The translations under genes were made by a program, and so were the position numbers. A DNA stretch of 54,749 bases, from positions 1-54,749 of the forward strand of contig RGJX01000004.1 of the NCBI GenBank assembly GCA_010023045.1, in the 5' to 3' direction. A model generated the notes under the pieces. That model did no database searches. It had not been told where the DNA came from and saw only the letters and a list, made by a program, of their open reading frames with translations. The DNA comes from Actinomycetota bacterium (GTDB lineage: Bacteria; Actinomycetota; Actinomycetes; Nanopelagicales; Nanopelagicaceae). Shown here one piece after another: positions 1-8,703 of this stretch (its first letter is position 1; each line of letters begins with the position of its first letter).

Positions 1-877
1 TATACATCTCATTTGCAATCACGCTAGTTTTGAAATTTCCGCCAGTCATTGTGCGGATGATGTCGAAGACTTTAAGTGCGCCAATAGTTATCGTGCTCAA
101 AACTACGATGATGGTGCCTCGGATCATTGGAACGGTAACGCGTGAGAAACGCTTCCATCCGCTTGCGCCATCGAGCATTGATGCTTCCAATATCTCATCT
201 GGGATAGCCTTGATCGCAGCTGATAGAACCACCATCGCAAACCCAGTTTGGATCCAGACAAAGACAACAATCAAAAGAAATGTGTTAAGCGGATTTACCA
301 ACAACCAATTTGTAGGAACGAAGCCGAGCCATTCAGCAATCTGACTAAGTAAGCCTATCTCCGGGGCGCGTTCGTTAGGCTCAAATTGGTAGACGAACTT
401 CCAGATAATTCCTGCGCCAACAAATGAGATTGCCATCGGCATAAAGATCAGTGACTTCACCAGTCCTGGACGTCGCATCCGATCGGTAAGGACTGCAATT
501 AATAATCCAAAGCCAGTTGAAGCAATCGGAGCAACAATCATCCAGACGCCAGTGTTTCGAAGTACATCAAGAATTTCCGGTTGAGTGAAGGCCCATTGGT
601 AGTTCTCCCACCCAACGCTCTCGTTACCGCGCGCATCGCGAAATGAGAGATAAAGGGTTCGAAATGCTGGAGCGACCAGGCCAATAAACAGGAAAATCAG
701 CGCTGGGGCCAGGAAGATTACATATTTAAGAAATCTTTGTACTCGCTCACCAGTTCGCTCAGAGAGCGCAAATGCGATTGCAACTAGGGCTCCAAAAATC
801 AGGATTGTAAGAGTTAAGCCAGTTAATTTTGAGACCGCCTGCTCTAATTGAGATTGGCGAGCGGCAATCTCAATCAT
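1..877 (-). CDS. Sugar ABC transporter permease (MalF/UgpA type), 3' end beyond the window
   Basis: Inner-membrane permease subunit of a carbohydrate ABC importer. Reading the minus strand from ATG at 877 gives an N-terminus MIEIAARQSQLEQ, several hydrophobic segments, and the permease EAA loop seen as ILEASMLDGASGWKRF followed by VTVP, the site that docks the ATPase. An AGGAG sits a few bases before the ATG. The frame stays open to base 1, so about 292 residues are present and the C-terminus is outside the window. It follows the binding-protein, glucosidase and LacI genes on the same strand, so the substrate is probably an alpha-glucoside such as maltose or trehalose (inference). A second permease (MalG type) would be expected next, outside the window. 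Confidence 0.9.
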   Translation of the reverse strand, partial: MIEIAARQSQLEQAVSKLTGLTLTILIFGALVAIAFALSERTGERVQRFLKYVIFLAPALIFLFIGLVAPAFRTLYLSFRDARGNESVGWENYQWAFTQPEILDVLRNTGVWMIVAPIASTGFGLLIAVLTDRMRRPGLVKSLIFMPMAISFVGAGIIWKFVYQFEPNERAPEIGLLSQIAEWLGFVPTNWLLVNPLNTFLLIVVFVWIQTGFAMVVLSAAIKAIPDEILEASMLDGASGWKRFSRVTVPMIRGTIIVVLSTITIGALKVFDIIRTMTGGNFKTSVIANEMY

Positions 878-923
878 TTTGGTCTCCTACTTCTAATAAC
901 TCATCTAGATAAGAATCAAGATA

Positions 924-963
924 AGAAGAGGTGCGGTGACTTTACCGTCACCACACCTCTTCT
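924..963 (-). promoter_or_regulatory. Long intercistronic hairpin between binding-protein and permease genes
   Basis: An inverted repeat pairs AGAAGAGGTG with CACCTCTTCT (10 bp), then one mismatch, then GGTGAC with GTCACC (6 bp) around a six-base loop TTTACC. It lies in the 114-base gap between the stop of the binding-protein gene and the permease start. No clean run of T follows on the minus strand, so it looks less like a full terminator than an attenuating or mRNA-protecting hairpin. Such elements commonly let the binding protein be made in excess over the permeases. Confidence 0.7.
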
Positions 964-991
964 ACTACTTACTATTTAGGACTTTGGCCCG

Positions 992-2341
992 TTATGACTT
1001 TGGCCAAGACTTCTCGATTGCATCAAGAACAGCCTTATCGGACTTGTTCTCTGCAACCCAAGCAGTCATTTCCTTCCAGAAGGAACCAGCGCCAACTGCT
1101 GCTGGCATCGCATCGGAACCATCGAAGCGGAATGTGGTTGCATTCTTGAGAATTTCAACCGCATTCTTATTCACTGGATCTGCGACATTTGCAACATCGA
1201 GGCCCTTGTTAGCTGAGAACCAGCCACCAAGTGCAGCCTTCTTGTTATTCCATTCTGGGGATGTGAGGTAGAGCTGCACAGCTCCTACTTCTGGACGATC
1301 CGAGAATGCACCTACGAATTCGCCGCCACCAAGTGCTGGACGCTGATCAGCGGTCACACCTGGGAAGTAGAAGGTTGTGATTCCACCTTCGGTTGTTGTG
1401 TCATCTGGTGTGACGATTGTTGCACCGTAATCAGCGCTCAAAATTCCACCGATGAATGAAGCCTGGCGATGCATTGCGCAGGATCCATCAACAAGTCCCT
1501 TACCGCCTTCTTGGAAGGTGGTTGTAGCAATTGCTGGGACGTTTCCAACGTACTTAGGATTCTTAAGGATCTTGCCTGCTTCCTTTAGAACTGCAGCAAC
1601 TTTTGGATCATTAAATGGAATGGTGTGATTTACCCACGCATCGTAGGTAGATGCATCATTAACACGAAGCATCAAATCTTCCATCCAGTCAGTTCCAACC
1701 CATCCAGTTGCATCTCCGGAGCCAAAGCCAACGCACCAAGGTTGTACTTTGCCGCCAGCTGCAACGGTGTCAGAGAGAGCTAGAAGCTCTGCCCAAGTTG
1801 TTGGAATGCTCCAACCGTTATCTGCGAATGTCTTTGGTGAGTACCAGACGAATGACTTAACGTTTGCGCCAAGTGGAGCGGCATAGAAGGTTCCATCAAC
1901 GGTTCCATATGCCTTCCAATCTGCGCCGTAATACTCATCTGCAGCTGCTGAAACATCATCAGTAGCTGGGAACATCTTGCCCGTTGCAACCATTGCCTTT
2001 AGAAGACCTGGCTGTGGGAAGACGGCGAGATCAGGAGCAGTTCCACCCTCTACACGTACTGGAAGTTGTGCTTCAAATTCAGCAGTTCCATTCCAGTTAA
2101 TTGTGATACCAGTGCACTCTTCGAACTCTGCGAAGGATTCCTGGTAGATCTCAGCTTCTGGGCTACGAATCGAAGAGTAGATTTCGACTTCGACGCCTTC
2201 ATAACTTCCATATGACTCATACGCATCGCAATTTCCACCGCTTGCCGAATCATCTGAACTTCCACATCCAGAGATGACAAGGGAGAGCGCTGCGAACAAG
2301 CTGGTCGCCAAAATTAGACGACGCCGCAAAAATGCGGTCAT
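992..2341 (-). CDS. ABC transporter sugar-binding lipoprotein (family 1 solute-binding protein)
   Basis: Extracellular substrate-binding protein of 449 residues feeding the adjacent permease. The N-terminus has two or three Arg, a hydrophobic stretch and a lipobox LVISGC with Cys26, so it should be lipid-anchored on the outer face of the membrane. The mature part has the long two-lobed architecture of MalE-type proteins, with the segment GTAPDLAVFPQPG near residue 97 typical of that family. Its start overlaps the glucosidase stop by 4 bases, implying translational coupling. It is followed by a strong hairpin before the permease. Substrate cannot be read from sequence; the GH13 neighbour points to an alpha-glucoside. 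Confidence 0.92.
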   Translation of the reverse strand: MTAFLRRRLILATSLFAALSLVISGCGSSDDSASGGNCDAYESYGSYEGVEVEIYSSIRSPEAEIYQESFAEFEECTGITINWNGTAEFEAQLPVRVEGGTAPDLAVFPQPGLLKAMVATGKMFPATDDVSAAADEYYGADWKAYGTVDGTFYAAPLGANVKSFVWYSPKTFADNGWSIPTTWAELLALSDTVAAGGKVQPWCVGFGSGDATGWVGTDWMEDLMLRVNDASTYDAWVNHTIPFNDPKVAAVLKEAGKILKNPKYVGNVPAIATTTFQEGGKGLVDGSCAMHRQASFIGGILSADYGATIVTPDDTTTEGGITTFYFPGVTADQRPALGGGEFVGAFSDRPEVGAVQLYLTSPEWNNKKAALGGWFSANKGLDVANVADPVNKNAVEILKNATTFRFDGSDAMPAAVGAGSFWKEMTAWVAENKSDKAVLDAIEKSWPKS

Positions 2342-3900
2342 TTAACTTCCCCTTTCGAAAGGAACTCCCTAGGTTTTCCCAGGAAGTTGACCTCAGTTTT
2401 CGCAAAGCCAGGACTTCGTTCAAAAGCGATTATGCCTTCGGGCGCCGTTAGCCAATGAATTTCATAATCGCGGGATTTCTTGAGAGCTGGATGACGGCTT
2501 CGAATCCGTAAACTCTCGCGATAGAAATTTAGGGAACTACCTTTAACTTCATCCTGCGCGGCAACGCTCTTGGAACTCCAATGTGAAGGAATTGGAAGCC
2601 AAGGGCTTCCAGTTGTGAATCCAAAGTTATTCGAGCTATCCCAAGGGATTGGGATACGTGCACCATCTCTCCCCTTATCTTTTCCATTTGTTCTATAAAA
2701 AATGGGATCTTGGCGAACTTCATCGGCGAGCTCTCCATCGGCTAGCCCCAACTCTTCACCTTGGAAGATGTAAATCCCTCCCGGAAGTGCGTGGGTTAAC
2801 AGCGCAAATGCTCTCGCGCGCAATTCACCGGATTCACCACCACCAAGCCTCGTAACCAATCGCGGCGAATCATGATTTGAGAGCACCCAAGTTGGAGGCG
2901 CAGCCACCGTGGCGACTTCGGAAAGCGTTCGCTTTATTGCAGGAATTAGCGTGGCGGCGCTCCAAGGAGCAACTAGGAAATCGAAGTTGAAGATTTGATG
3001 CAACTCATCGCTTCGAACATAACGCGCTGCCCGTGAACTTGGGTGAACCCAGGCTTCAGCAACGGAGATCCGCTCATCGGGATAGGAGTCGAATATCTTT
3101 CGCCAGCCTCGATAAATCTCATGAACACCTTCGCGATCGAAGAAGGGGACATCGCTTAATAACTCGGCGCGTTGGCTATCAGGCATATCTGTTACATCAA
3201 GACGGAGCGCTCTAGTCAATGCTTCTGGATCATGATGATCTTTCAAAATCTCATCTTTAGCTAAACCATGTGCCACATCAATTCGAAAACCATCTGCGCC
3301 TAGATCAAGCCAGAATCGCAAGGTAGTCTCGAAATCTTCTCTAACCTCTTGGTTATTCCAGTTTAAATCCGCCTGGGTTGAGTCAAATAGATGTAGGTAC
3401 CACTGTCCCGTAGTTCCATCTTTCTCGGTAATCCGACTCCAAGCTGGTCCACCGAAAATGGAATTCCAATTGTTGGGCGGAATCTCACCGGTTTCACCGC
3501 GACCATCGTAGAAGTGAAAACGTGCTCGCTCCGGAGAGCCTTTCGGAGAATTTAAAGCAGCTTTAAACCATTGATGTTCAGTTGAGAAGTGATTCGGAAC
3601 AATATCAACTATCACTCTCAAGCCAACTTTATGTGCGCTATCAATTAGCGCTTTCGCATCGCTTAAGTTTCCAAATCTAGGATCAACATCGCGTGGATCG
3701 GCGACGTCGTAACCACCATCCTTATTCGGAGACTTATAAAAAGGACTCAACCAGATCGCATCTACTCCGAGAGATTTCAAGTAACCCATCCGAGTCACTA
3801 AGCCCTTTAGATCTCCCTCGCCATCGCCATTGCTATCTTGAAATGAGCGCGGATATACCTGGTAGATGGCGCTATTTGGCCACCAAGAGTTTTTGGTCAT
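2338..3900 (-). CDS. aglA: GH13 alpha-glucosidase (oligo-1,6-glucosidase/maltase type)
   Basis: Cytoplasmic glycoside hydrolase of 520 residues, without signal peptide, that should hydrolyse imported alpha-glucosides to glucose. GH13 motifs in order: VDIVPNH around 98-104, GFRIDVAHG with nucleophile Asp208, VAEAW with acid/base Glu282, and SNHDSPR with transition-state Asp344. The opening WWPNSAIYQVYPRSFQDSNGDG is typical of GH13 subfamilies that include alpha-glucosidase, oligo-1,6-glucosidase and trehalose-active enzymes. It overlaps the upstream LacI gene and the downstream binding-protein gene by 4 bases each, so import and hydrolysis are co-expressed. The exact linkage specificity is not determinable here. 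Confidence 0.9.
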   Translation of the reverse strand: MTKNSWWPNSAIYQVYPRSFQDSNGDGEGDLKGLVTRMGYLKSLGVDAIWLSPFYKSPNKDGGYDVADPRDVDPRFGNLSDAKALIDSAHKVGLRVIVDIVPNHFSTEHQWFKAALNSPKGSPERARFHFYDGRGETGEIPPNNWNSIFGGPAWSRITEKDGTTGQWYLHLFDSTQADLNWNNQEVREDFETTLRFWLDLGADGFRIDVAHGLAKDEILKDHHDPEALTRALRLDVTDMPDSQRAELLSDVPFFDREGVHEIYRGWRKIFDSYPDERISVAEAWVHPSSRAARYVRSDELHQIFNFDFLVAPWSAATLIPAIKRTLSEVATVAAPPTWVLSNHDSPRLVTRLGGGESGELRARAFALLTHALPGGIYIFQGEELGLADGELADEVRQDPIFYRTNGKDKGRDGARIPIPWDSSNNFGFTTGSPWLPIPSHWSSKSVAAQDEVKGSSLNFYRESLRIRSRHPALKKSRDYEIHWLTAPEGIIAFERSPGFAKTEVNFLGKPREFLSKGEVK

Positions 3901-4931
3901 TGCTGCTCTTCGGGGTTTAACCGTCTAGTTGAGTTACGAACAACCAGCGTGGTTGGCATCGTGAGTGAATGTGGTTCGCTTCTTGGAGATTTCAGCCGCT
4001 CCATGATTGACCAGGCCGCCATCTCGCCCATAAGTGGAACAGGCTGTTCAATTGTGGTGAGATCAGAGAATTCCGCCATCTCGTGGCCATCAAAGCCAAT
4101 AATTGAGATGTCATCAGGAACTTTCAAACCATTTCGCTTAATTGCTTGCAGCGCGCCAAGGGCCATCTCGTCGGAGAGCGCAAAAATTGCTGTGGGGCGA
4201 TTCGGGCGAGCAAGCAAGTCATCCATTGCTCTGCTTGCACCATGCATTGTGAAATCACCATAAACCTCTCGGGATGGAACCCACTCCAAACCACTCTCTG
4301 CAAGGACTTGCATAAATCCACGACGACGATCTTGCGGAACGCTAAAACCAAATGGATCATCAGGGCGACCTGCTAGTAAGCCAATCTTTTTATGACCGAG
4401 GTTAACCAGGTGTTGTGTTGCAGTTCGAGCTCCTGCGACATCATCGATCGCAACGCTAGCGCAGCGCTCGTGATGCATTCCGACAAGTGCGATTGGAATT
4501 CCTAGGCTTAACATAGATTCAAACTCTTCTTCAGTCGGCGGAAGACTAATTACGATTAGCGCATCTACTCGCCCTTTTAGCAATTGGTGCTGAAAAAGTC
4601 GCTCGCGACCCTTTAGTTGCGAGAAGTTATATAGAAGTAGATCAAGACCTGCTTCTCGAAGAGCTTGTTCGGCGCCGCTAATTACTTGAGCGAAGTACCA
4701 GCGAGATATATAAGGAGCGACAACACCTACTGAATTGGTTCGACCAAAGAGTGCCTTGGCATTTGCTTGCGGGATTGGATAGTTCAACTTCTCAGCAGCA
4801 TCGAGAATCTTCCGGCGGGTTTCAGTGTTTACGTGGTGCATACCGCGCAAGGCGCGCGAGACAGTTGCGATTGAGACTCCGGCTTCGGCGGCGACCTCTT
4901 TAATGCCTATCGATTTTGAACCAATTGACAC
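3897..4931 (-). CDS. LacI-family transcriptional repressor of the sugar operon
   Basis: A 344-residue regulator. The N-terminal helix-turn-helix reads IKEVAAEAGVSIATVSRAL (about 10-28), followed by a hinge helix and a periplasmic-binding-protein-like sensor domain from about residue 65 to 325. It is the first gene of the run LacI, GH13, binding protein, permease and overlaps the GH13 start by 4 bases, so it very likely represses its own operon until a sugar or phosphosugar binds. Upstream, ACTGTAA is repeated three times within 42 bases; these could be operator half-sites but do not form a clear LacI palindrome. Confidence 0.92.
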   Translation of the reverse strand: MSIGSKSIGIKEVAAEAGVSIATVSRALRGMHHVNTETRRKILDAAEKLNYPIPQANAKALFGRTNSVGVVAPYISRWYFAQVISGAEQALREAGLDLLLYNFSQLKGRERLFQHQLLKGRVDALIVISLPPTEEEFESMLSLGIPIALVGMHHERCASVAIDDVAGARTATQHLVNLGHKKIGLLAGRPDDPFGFSVPQDRRRGFMQVLAESGLEWVPSREVYGDFTMHGASRAMDDLLARPNRPTAIFALSDEMALGALQAIKRNGLKVPDDISIIGFDGHEMAEFSDLTTIEQPVPLMGEMAAWSIMERLKSPRSEPHSLTMPTTLVVRNSTRRLNPEEQQ

Positions 4932-4967
4932 GCTTTCGGCTCCTAAACTGGAAATGCGATTTTTGGG

Positions 4968-5009
4968 ACTGTAAAAAACTGTAAGGGCGAAAAATAACTG
5001 TAAGAGCGA
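4968..5009. repeat. Three ACTGTAA direct repeats upstream of the LacI gene
   Basis: ACTGTAA occurs at 4968, 4978 and 4997, and the longer unit AACTGTAAGGGCGA/AACTGTAAGAGCGA is repeated with 19-base spacing at 4977 and 4996. They lie in the 131-base divergent gap between the LacI gene (minus) and the glycosylase gene (plus). Periods of 10 and 19 bases place them roughly on one helical face, consistent with a regulator site, but this is inference. Nothing else is evident in this gap. Confidence 0.5.
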
Positions 5010-5062
5010 GATTTGCCTAGACCCATGATTACCCCAGTTCTCGCTCCTGTTAAGGTCGCTAC

Positions 5063-5686
5063 ATGGGTACGACCACTGAAAATTCTCAGGCGATTGCCCG
5101 ACGAATTGTTCGAATCGAGCCTAAGTTCCGAGAGGTCGTCACAAAGTTTGGGCCGGCACCGATCGGAGCTCGCCCTTCAAAGATCTCTAACTTTCAAGCT
5201 CTAGCTGAATCAATCTTGGGCCAACAACTCTCCGTGAAAGCGGCAGCCACGATCACCGAGCGAGTAATACAAGCCGCCGGAGGAAGAATGGATCCAGCGG
5301 GTATAGCCAAATTAACTCCCAGCAGGCTTCGTAGCGCAGGCTGCTCTGCGGCAAAGGCGCGGGCGATCTCGGAGTTGGCTCAAGTTGTGGCTGATGGCGA
5401 CCTTCCGATCCGTTCGCTAAATAAGAAGAGTGATGAAGCGATTATGGAGTTACTGCTTCCGCTCTACGGCGTCGGTCGATGGACCGTTGAAATGTTTCTA
5501 ATCTTTCAATTGGGAAGAAGCGATGTTTGGCCGACTGGGGATCTTGGAGTTAGAAGGGGCTGGGAGAAGCTCTACAAGATGAAGCGAGAGGTCGAAATAG
5601 ATGAGCTAGAGAAGCTCGGCGCTAAGTTTGCCCCACATCGCAGCCACCTTGCTTGGTACTGCTGGCGAGCGCACTCGCTCTACTAA
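5063..5686 (+). CDS. DNA-3-methyladenine glycosylase II (AlkA-like, HhH-GPD)
   Basis: Base-excision repair glycosylase of 207 residues that should release alkylated bases from DNA. It has the HhH-GPD fold signature: ESILGQQLSVKAA near 49-61, the helix-hairpin-helix LLPLYGVGRWTVEMF at 131-145, and the catalytic Asp160 in WPTGDLGVRRG. It lacks the AlkA N-terminal methyltransferase-like domain, so it is the short, actinobacterial/archaeal style form. Transcribed divergently from the sugar operon and convergently with msrB, with only 9 bases between stops. The ATG at 5063 keeps the complete domain; no strong Shine-Dalgarno is visible. Confidence 0.88.
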   Translation: MGTTTENSQAIARRIVRIEPKFREVVTKFGPAPIGARPSKISNFQALAESILGQQLSVKAAATITERVIQAAGGRMDPAGIAKLTPSRLRSAGCSAAKARAISELAQVVADGDLPIRSLNKKSDEAIMELLLPLYGVGRWTVEMFLIFQLGRSDVWPTGDLGVRRGWEKLYKMKREVEIDELEKLGAKFAPHRSHLAWYCWRAHSLY

Positions 5687-5695
5687 TTTCTGGAT

Positions 5696-6148
5696 TTAAT
5701 TTCGAGGTTTGAGAACTAAAGCAACAGAGTTGATACACCAGCGTTGATCTGTGGGAACTGCGTAGCCTTCACCTTCAAATACATGTCCAAGGTGAGAACC
5801 ACATTTTGCACATCTCACCTCAGTGCGAATCCGCGGCGCGAGTGATCGATCTTCAAGAAGTATCACCGCATCACCTTCCTTAGGCGCATAGAAAGATGGC
5901 CAACCACAACCAGAATGGAACTTCTCTTCACTTCTAAAGAGTTCAGCGCCACATGCCTTACATTCATAAACCCCGATGGTCTCACTCTCATAGTACTTTC
6001 CAGTGAATGCAACTTCGGTACCAGCTTTACGGAGCACGTCGTATGAGAGTGGATCTAACTCTCTCTCCAGTTTTGAATCATCGATTTGAACCTCAAAAGG
6101 TTTTCCGGTTAGCGGATTTATCTTCGGCAGGATTGAGCCTGGCTCCAT
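5696..6148 (-). CDS. msrB: Peptide-methionine (R)-S-oxide reductase
   Basis: Reduces methionine-R-sulfoxide in proteins, using thioredoxin. A 150-residue single SelR domain with two zinc-binding CxxC pairs (Cys63/Cys66 in CKAC, Cys113/Cys116 in CAKC), the motif GCGWPSFYAP around 80-89, and catalytic Cys138 in RWCINSVAL. Length is usual for stand-alone MsrB. Starts one base after the msrA stop, so the two stereospecific reductases form a bicistron. Confidence 0.95.
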   Translation of the reverse strand: MEPGSILPKINPLTGKPFEVQIDDSKLERELDPLSYDVLRKAGTEVAFTGKYYESETIGVYECKACGAELFRSEEKFHSGCGWPSFYAPKEGDAVILLEDRSLAPRIRTEVRCAKCGSHLGHVFEGEGYAVPTDQRWCINSVALVLKPRN

Positions 6149-6149
6149 T

Positions 6150-6689
6150 TCAGCCCTTCACTTTCGGAAATGGAATCCCAGTTGAGGAGTGACAGTCATA
6201 TCCATTTGGGTTTTTCTCTAGGTAGCGTTGGTGATACTCCTCCGCTGGCCAATAGGTATGTGGGGCGGCCTCTTGAATCTCGGTAACAATTTCACCAAAA
6301 CCTTGGGCCTTTAAAACATCGTTATATAGCTCGCGAGTATTTACGGCGCTAATCATCTGGTCGTCATTAGTAATGAAAATAGCGCTTCGATATTGGGTAC
6401 CAATATCGCCGCCTTGTCGGTTTAGTGAGGTTGGATCATGCATTGTCCAAAACTCTTCAAGTAAGCGTTCATAAGTTATCTTGGTGGGATCGAAAATTAC
6501 TTCGACTGTTTCAGCATGATTTGTAGTTCCCGTACAGACTTGCTCGTAAGAAGGATTTGGTCTAGTTCCTCCCATGTAACCAACAGAAGTTGATACAACG
6601 CCATCGAGATTCCAGAAGCGTCGTTCTGCGCCCCAGAAGCAACCAGTTGCAAAATAAGCTTTCTGAATAGAAATCTCGCTCATCCCCAC
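6150..6689 (-). CDS. msrA: Peptide-methionine (S)-S-oxide reductase
   Basis: Repairs methionine-S-sulfoxide, complementing MsrB encoded immediately downstream. 179 residues with the catalytic motif GCFWGAERRF (Cys17) and the family segments GYMGGTRPNPSYEQVCTG and TQYRSAIF. No extra C-terminal resolving-cysteine tail is obvious. The start may be at 6689 or, with the internal ATG MSEISI, at 6683. Lies just upstream of a tRNA gene on the opposite strand. Confidence 0.94.
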   Translation of the reverse strand: MGMSEISIQKAYFATGCFWGAERRFWNLDGVVSTSVGYMGGTRPNPSYEQVCTGTTNHAETVEVIFDPTKITYERLLEEFWTMHDPTSLNRQGGDIGTQYRSAIFITNDDQMISAVNTRELYNDVLKAQGFGEIVTEIQEAAPHTYWPAEEYHQRYLEKNPNGYDCHSSTGIPFPKVKG

Positions 6690-6726
6690 ATCTTGGCATG
6701 AGTTTTGACTGATAGCCTTATCAAAA

Positions 6727-6798
6727 GCCCCCGTAGCTCAGGGGATAGAGCACTGCCCTCCGGAGGCAGGTGCACAGGTTCGAATCCTGTCGGGGGCG
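6727..6798 (+). tRNA. tRNA-Arg, anticodon CCG
   Basis: A 72-base cloverleaf. Acceptor GCCCCCG pairs with CGGGGGC, D-stem GCTC with GAGC, anticodon stem CTGCC with GGCAG around loop CTCCGGA (anticodon CCG at positions 34-36), and T-stem ACAGG with CCTGT around TTCGAAT. Discriminator is G. The genome-encoded bases after it are CAT, so CCA must be added post-transcriptionally. It reads CGG arginine codons. It stands alone between msrA (opposite strand) and whiB1. Confidence 0.97.
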
Positions 6799-6942
6799 CA
6801 TCTGAGCGATAACTCACCTTTCGAGACTATTGAGTATCGAGGCATAACGCGAGAGAATTCTCTTCTCACCCACTCGGGAAGAACAGCTCGATTTAGTTCT
6901 GGCTTATTCCTGCGCGGTCATTAGCAGAAGAGAGGTCGTTTG

Positions 6943-7233
6943 ATGTCGGCGGATTTCAATATGGATTGGCGCCATCGCGCTGCCTGTCGACACGTCGACC
7001 CTGAACTCTTCTTTCCGGTCGGAAATACAGGTCCGGCAATCGCACAAATCGAAGAAGCAAAGAAGGTCTGTGTTAAGTGCGATGTCCGCGAAGCATGTCT
7101 CCAATGGGCACTTGAATCAGGACAAGATTCGGGAGTCTGGGGTGGGTTATCTGAAGATGAACGTCGCGCTATGAAACGTCGCGCTGCCCGTCATCGCGCA
7201 AGAATGCTGGAAAACCAGAACCAAATTTCTTAA
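6943..7233 (+). CDS. whiB1: WhiB1-type iron-sulfur transcriptional regulator
   Basis: A 96-residue WhiB-like protein. The [4Fe-4S] ligands are Cys15, Cys43, Cys46 and Cys52 (C, CxxC, C pattern), followed by GVWGG at 64-68 and a basic tail RRAMKRRAARHRAR that binds DNA. MDWRHRAACRHVDPELFFP closely matches remembered mycobacterial WhiB1. WhiB1 binds the sigma-A region 4 and responds to nitric oxide in mycobacteria. AGAGG at 6931-6935 with 7-base spacing favours this ATG over a TTG one codon upstream. It neighbours pdtaS convergently, 3 bases apart, as in M. tuberculosis Rv3219-Rv3220c. Confidence 0.93.
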   Translation: MSADFNMDWRHRAACRHVDPELFFPVGNTGPAIAQIEEAKKVCVKCDVREACLQWALESGQDSGVWGGLSEDERRAMKRRAARHRARMLENQNQIS

Positions 7234-7236
7234 GAG

Positions 7237-8694
7237 TTAGTTAAGTTGAAATTCAATTTGAGCTTCAGTTCCAGGGCTTAATCGATTAAAGCGTAATTCG
7301 CCAGATAACTCGTTATCAGTCAGAGTCTTAACTATCTCTAGCCCAAGGCTCGAGCTCTTAGCTAGATCAAAGTCGTTACTTAGGCCGGCGCCATCATCTA
7401 CGACCGATATTTTGAAGCGGTTCTCTCTCCTTATAACTTGAACTTCTAACTTACTGCCCTGTTCATTTAACCCGTGTTCGAGGGCATTCTGGATCAACTC
7501 GGTTAGAACCAAAGCTAGCGGAGTTGCAATCAACGAGGGAACTAGGCCAAAGTCACCACTTTTGTTCAACTTTATTTCTGTGGGGCGAGGGCTTAACTCC
7601 AAGGCGCTATTAAGTAGTTTGACCACCACCTCATCGAATTGCACGCTATCTTGCGAACTTGTAGATAACGTCTCATGAACATGGGCGATTGATGCAATCC
7701 GACGAATCGCTTCTTCGATCGCTGAGCGAGCTAGACCATCTTCGGTACGCCGTGATTGCAGCCTAAGTAAGGCAGAAACTGCTTGTAGATTGTTCTTTAC
7801 CCGATGATGAATCTCCCGAATAGTTGCATCTTTGCTAACTAGCGCACGATCACGGCGCCTTAACTCAGTAACGTTATGGACAAGGACGACTGCGCCAATT
7901 CGTATCTCAGACTCGGTAAGCGGAATGGCGAGGAGATCGATAACGCCGTCAGAGTTTTCAAACTCATCGCGCCTTAGCGAACGGCCACTCATGACAACTC
8001 GCCAACTCTCTTCACGAGGTTCCCGACCTCGAATTGGTACTGCGAGTTGATCGAGAATCTCACCGAAGTGTTGGCCATCCATATCTTTCAACCAACCAAT
8101 TCGCCCAAAGGCGCTTCGTGCATTTGGGCTAGCGAAAGTTATCCGGCCATCAACATCTAATCTAACTAATCCATCACCGGCCCTCGGTGCGGTTTCTGAA
8201 CGATAGACACTTCCTTGGATGGGAAAGTTTCCTTCCGCAACCATTCGATAGATGTGATTTGCAATCTCACGATAATTTAACTCTAGCCGTGATGGCGTTC
8301 GCATCGTCTCAATATTTCGATGGCGCGTAATTACTGCAATTGACTTCCCACCAAATTTCACGGGAATGATCTCTTCCTTAACAGTGAATTCACCAATTGT
8401 GGTCGGCTCTAAATCGCGAATTATGTTTCCGGTAGTGAATGCATTATCGATATTTGGTTCTTCCTTAGGAGAAATTTCTCTTCCTGCAATGTCAGTCGCG
8501 AAAACTGTGGCGGCAGTCATTGGTCTTATCTGGGCAACTGCGATAAATCCCTGGTCATCATGTTTAGGAATCCAGAGAACTAGATCGGCAAAAGATAGGT
8601 CAGCTAGTAGTTGCCACTCAGCGATTAGATCTGAGAGTCGGCCAAACTCCTCACTAGTGAGCGTGGAAGCTCCCGGCAGGTTCCTAAAAGGCAT
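7237..8694 (-). CDS. pdtaS: Two-component sensor histidine kinase PdtaS
   Basis: Cytosolic kinase of 485 residues with no membrane segment. Order: a GAF-like N-terminal sensor domain (about 1-150), a PAS domain (about 175-285), then a HisKA_2 dimerisation helix with IREIHHRVKNNLQ (phosphoacceptor His296 or His297) and an HATPase domain with N-box ELIQNALEH and G-box DDGAG. This layout and the whiB1 neighbour identify it as PdtaS, whose partner PdtaR is an RNA-binding ANTAR antiterminator not encoded in this window. In mycobacteria the pair responds to metals and nitric oxide; whether that holds here is unknown. Confidence 0.9.
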   Translation of the reverse strand: MPFRNLPGASTLTSEEFGRLSDLIAEWQLLADLSFADLVLWIPKHDDQGFIAVAQIRPMTAATVFATDIAGREISPKEEPNIDNAFTTGNIIRDLEPTTIGEFTVKEEIIPVKFGGKSIAVITRHRNIETMRTPSRLELNYREIANHIYRMVAEGNFPIQGSVYRSETAPRAGDGLVRLDVDGRITFASPNARSAFGRIGWLKDMDGQHFGEILDQLAVPIRGREPREESWRVVMSGRSLRRDEFENSDGVIDLLAIPLTESEIRIGAVVLVHNVTELRRRDRALVSKDATIREIHHRVKNNLQAVSALLRLQSRRTEDGLARSAIEEAIRRIASIAHVHETLSTSSQDSVQFDEVVVKLLNSALELSPRPTEIKLNKSGDFGLVPSLIATPLALVLTELIQNALEHGLNEQGSKLEVQVIRRENRFKISVVDDGAGLSNDFDLAKSSSLGLEIVKTLTDNELSGELRFNRLSPGTEAQIEFQLN

Positions 8695-8703
8695 GAGGGA
8701 AGG

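Noticed and set aside
6799-6942. Second RNA gene or riboswitch between tRNA-Arg and whiB1
   Set aside because: No cloverleaf or strong stem structure found in these 144 bases; they most likely hold the whiB1 promoter and leader.
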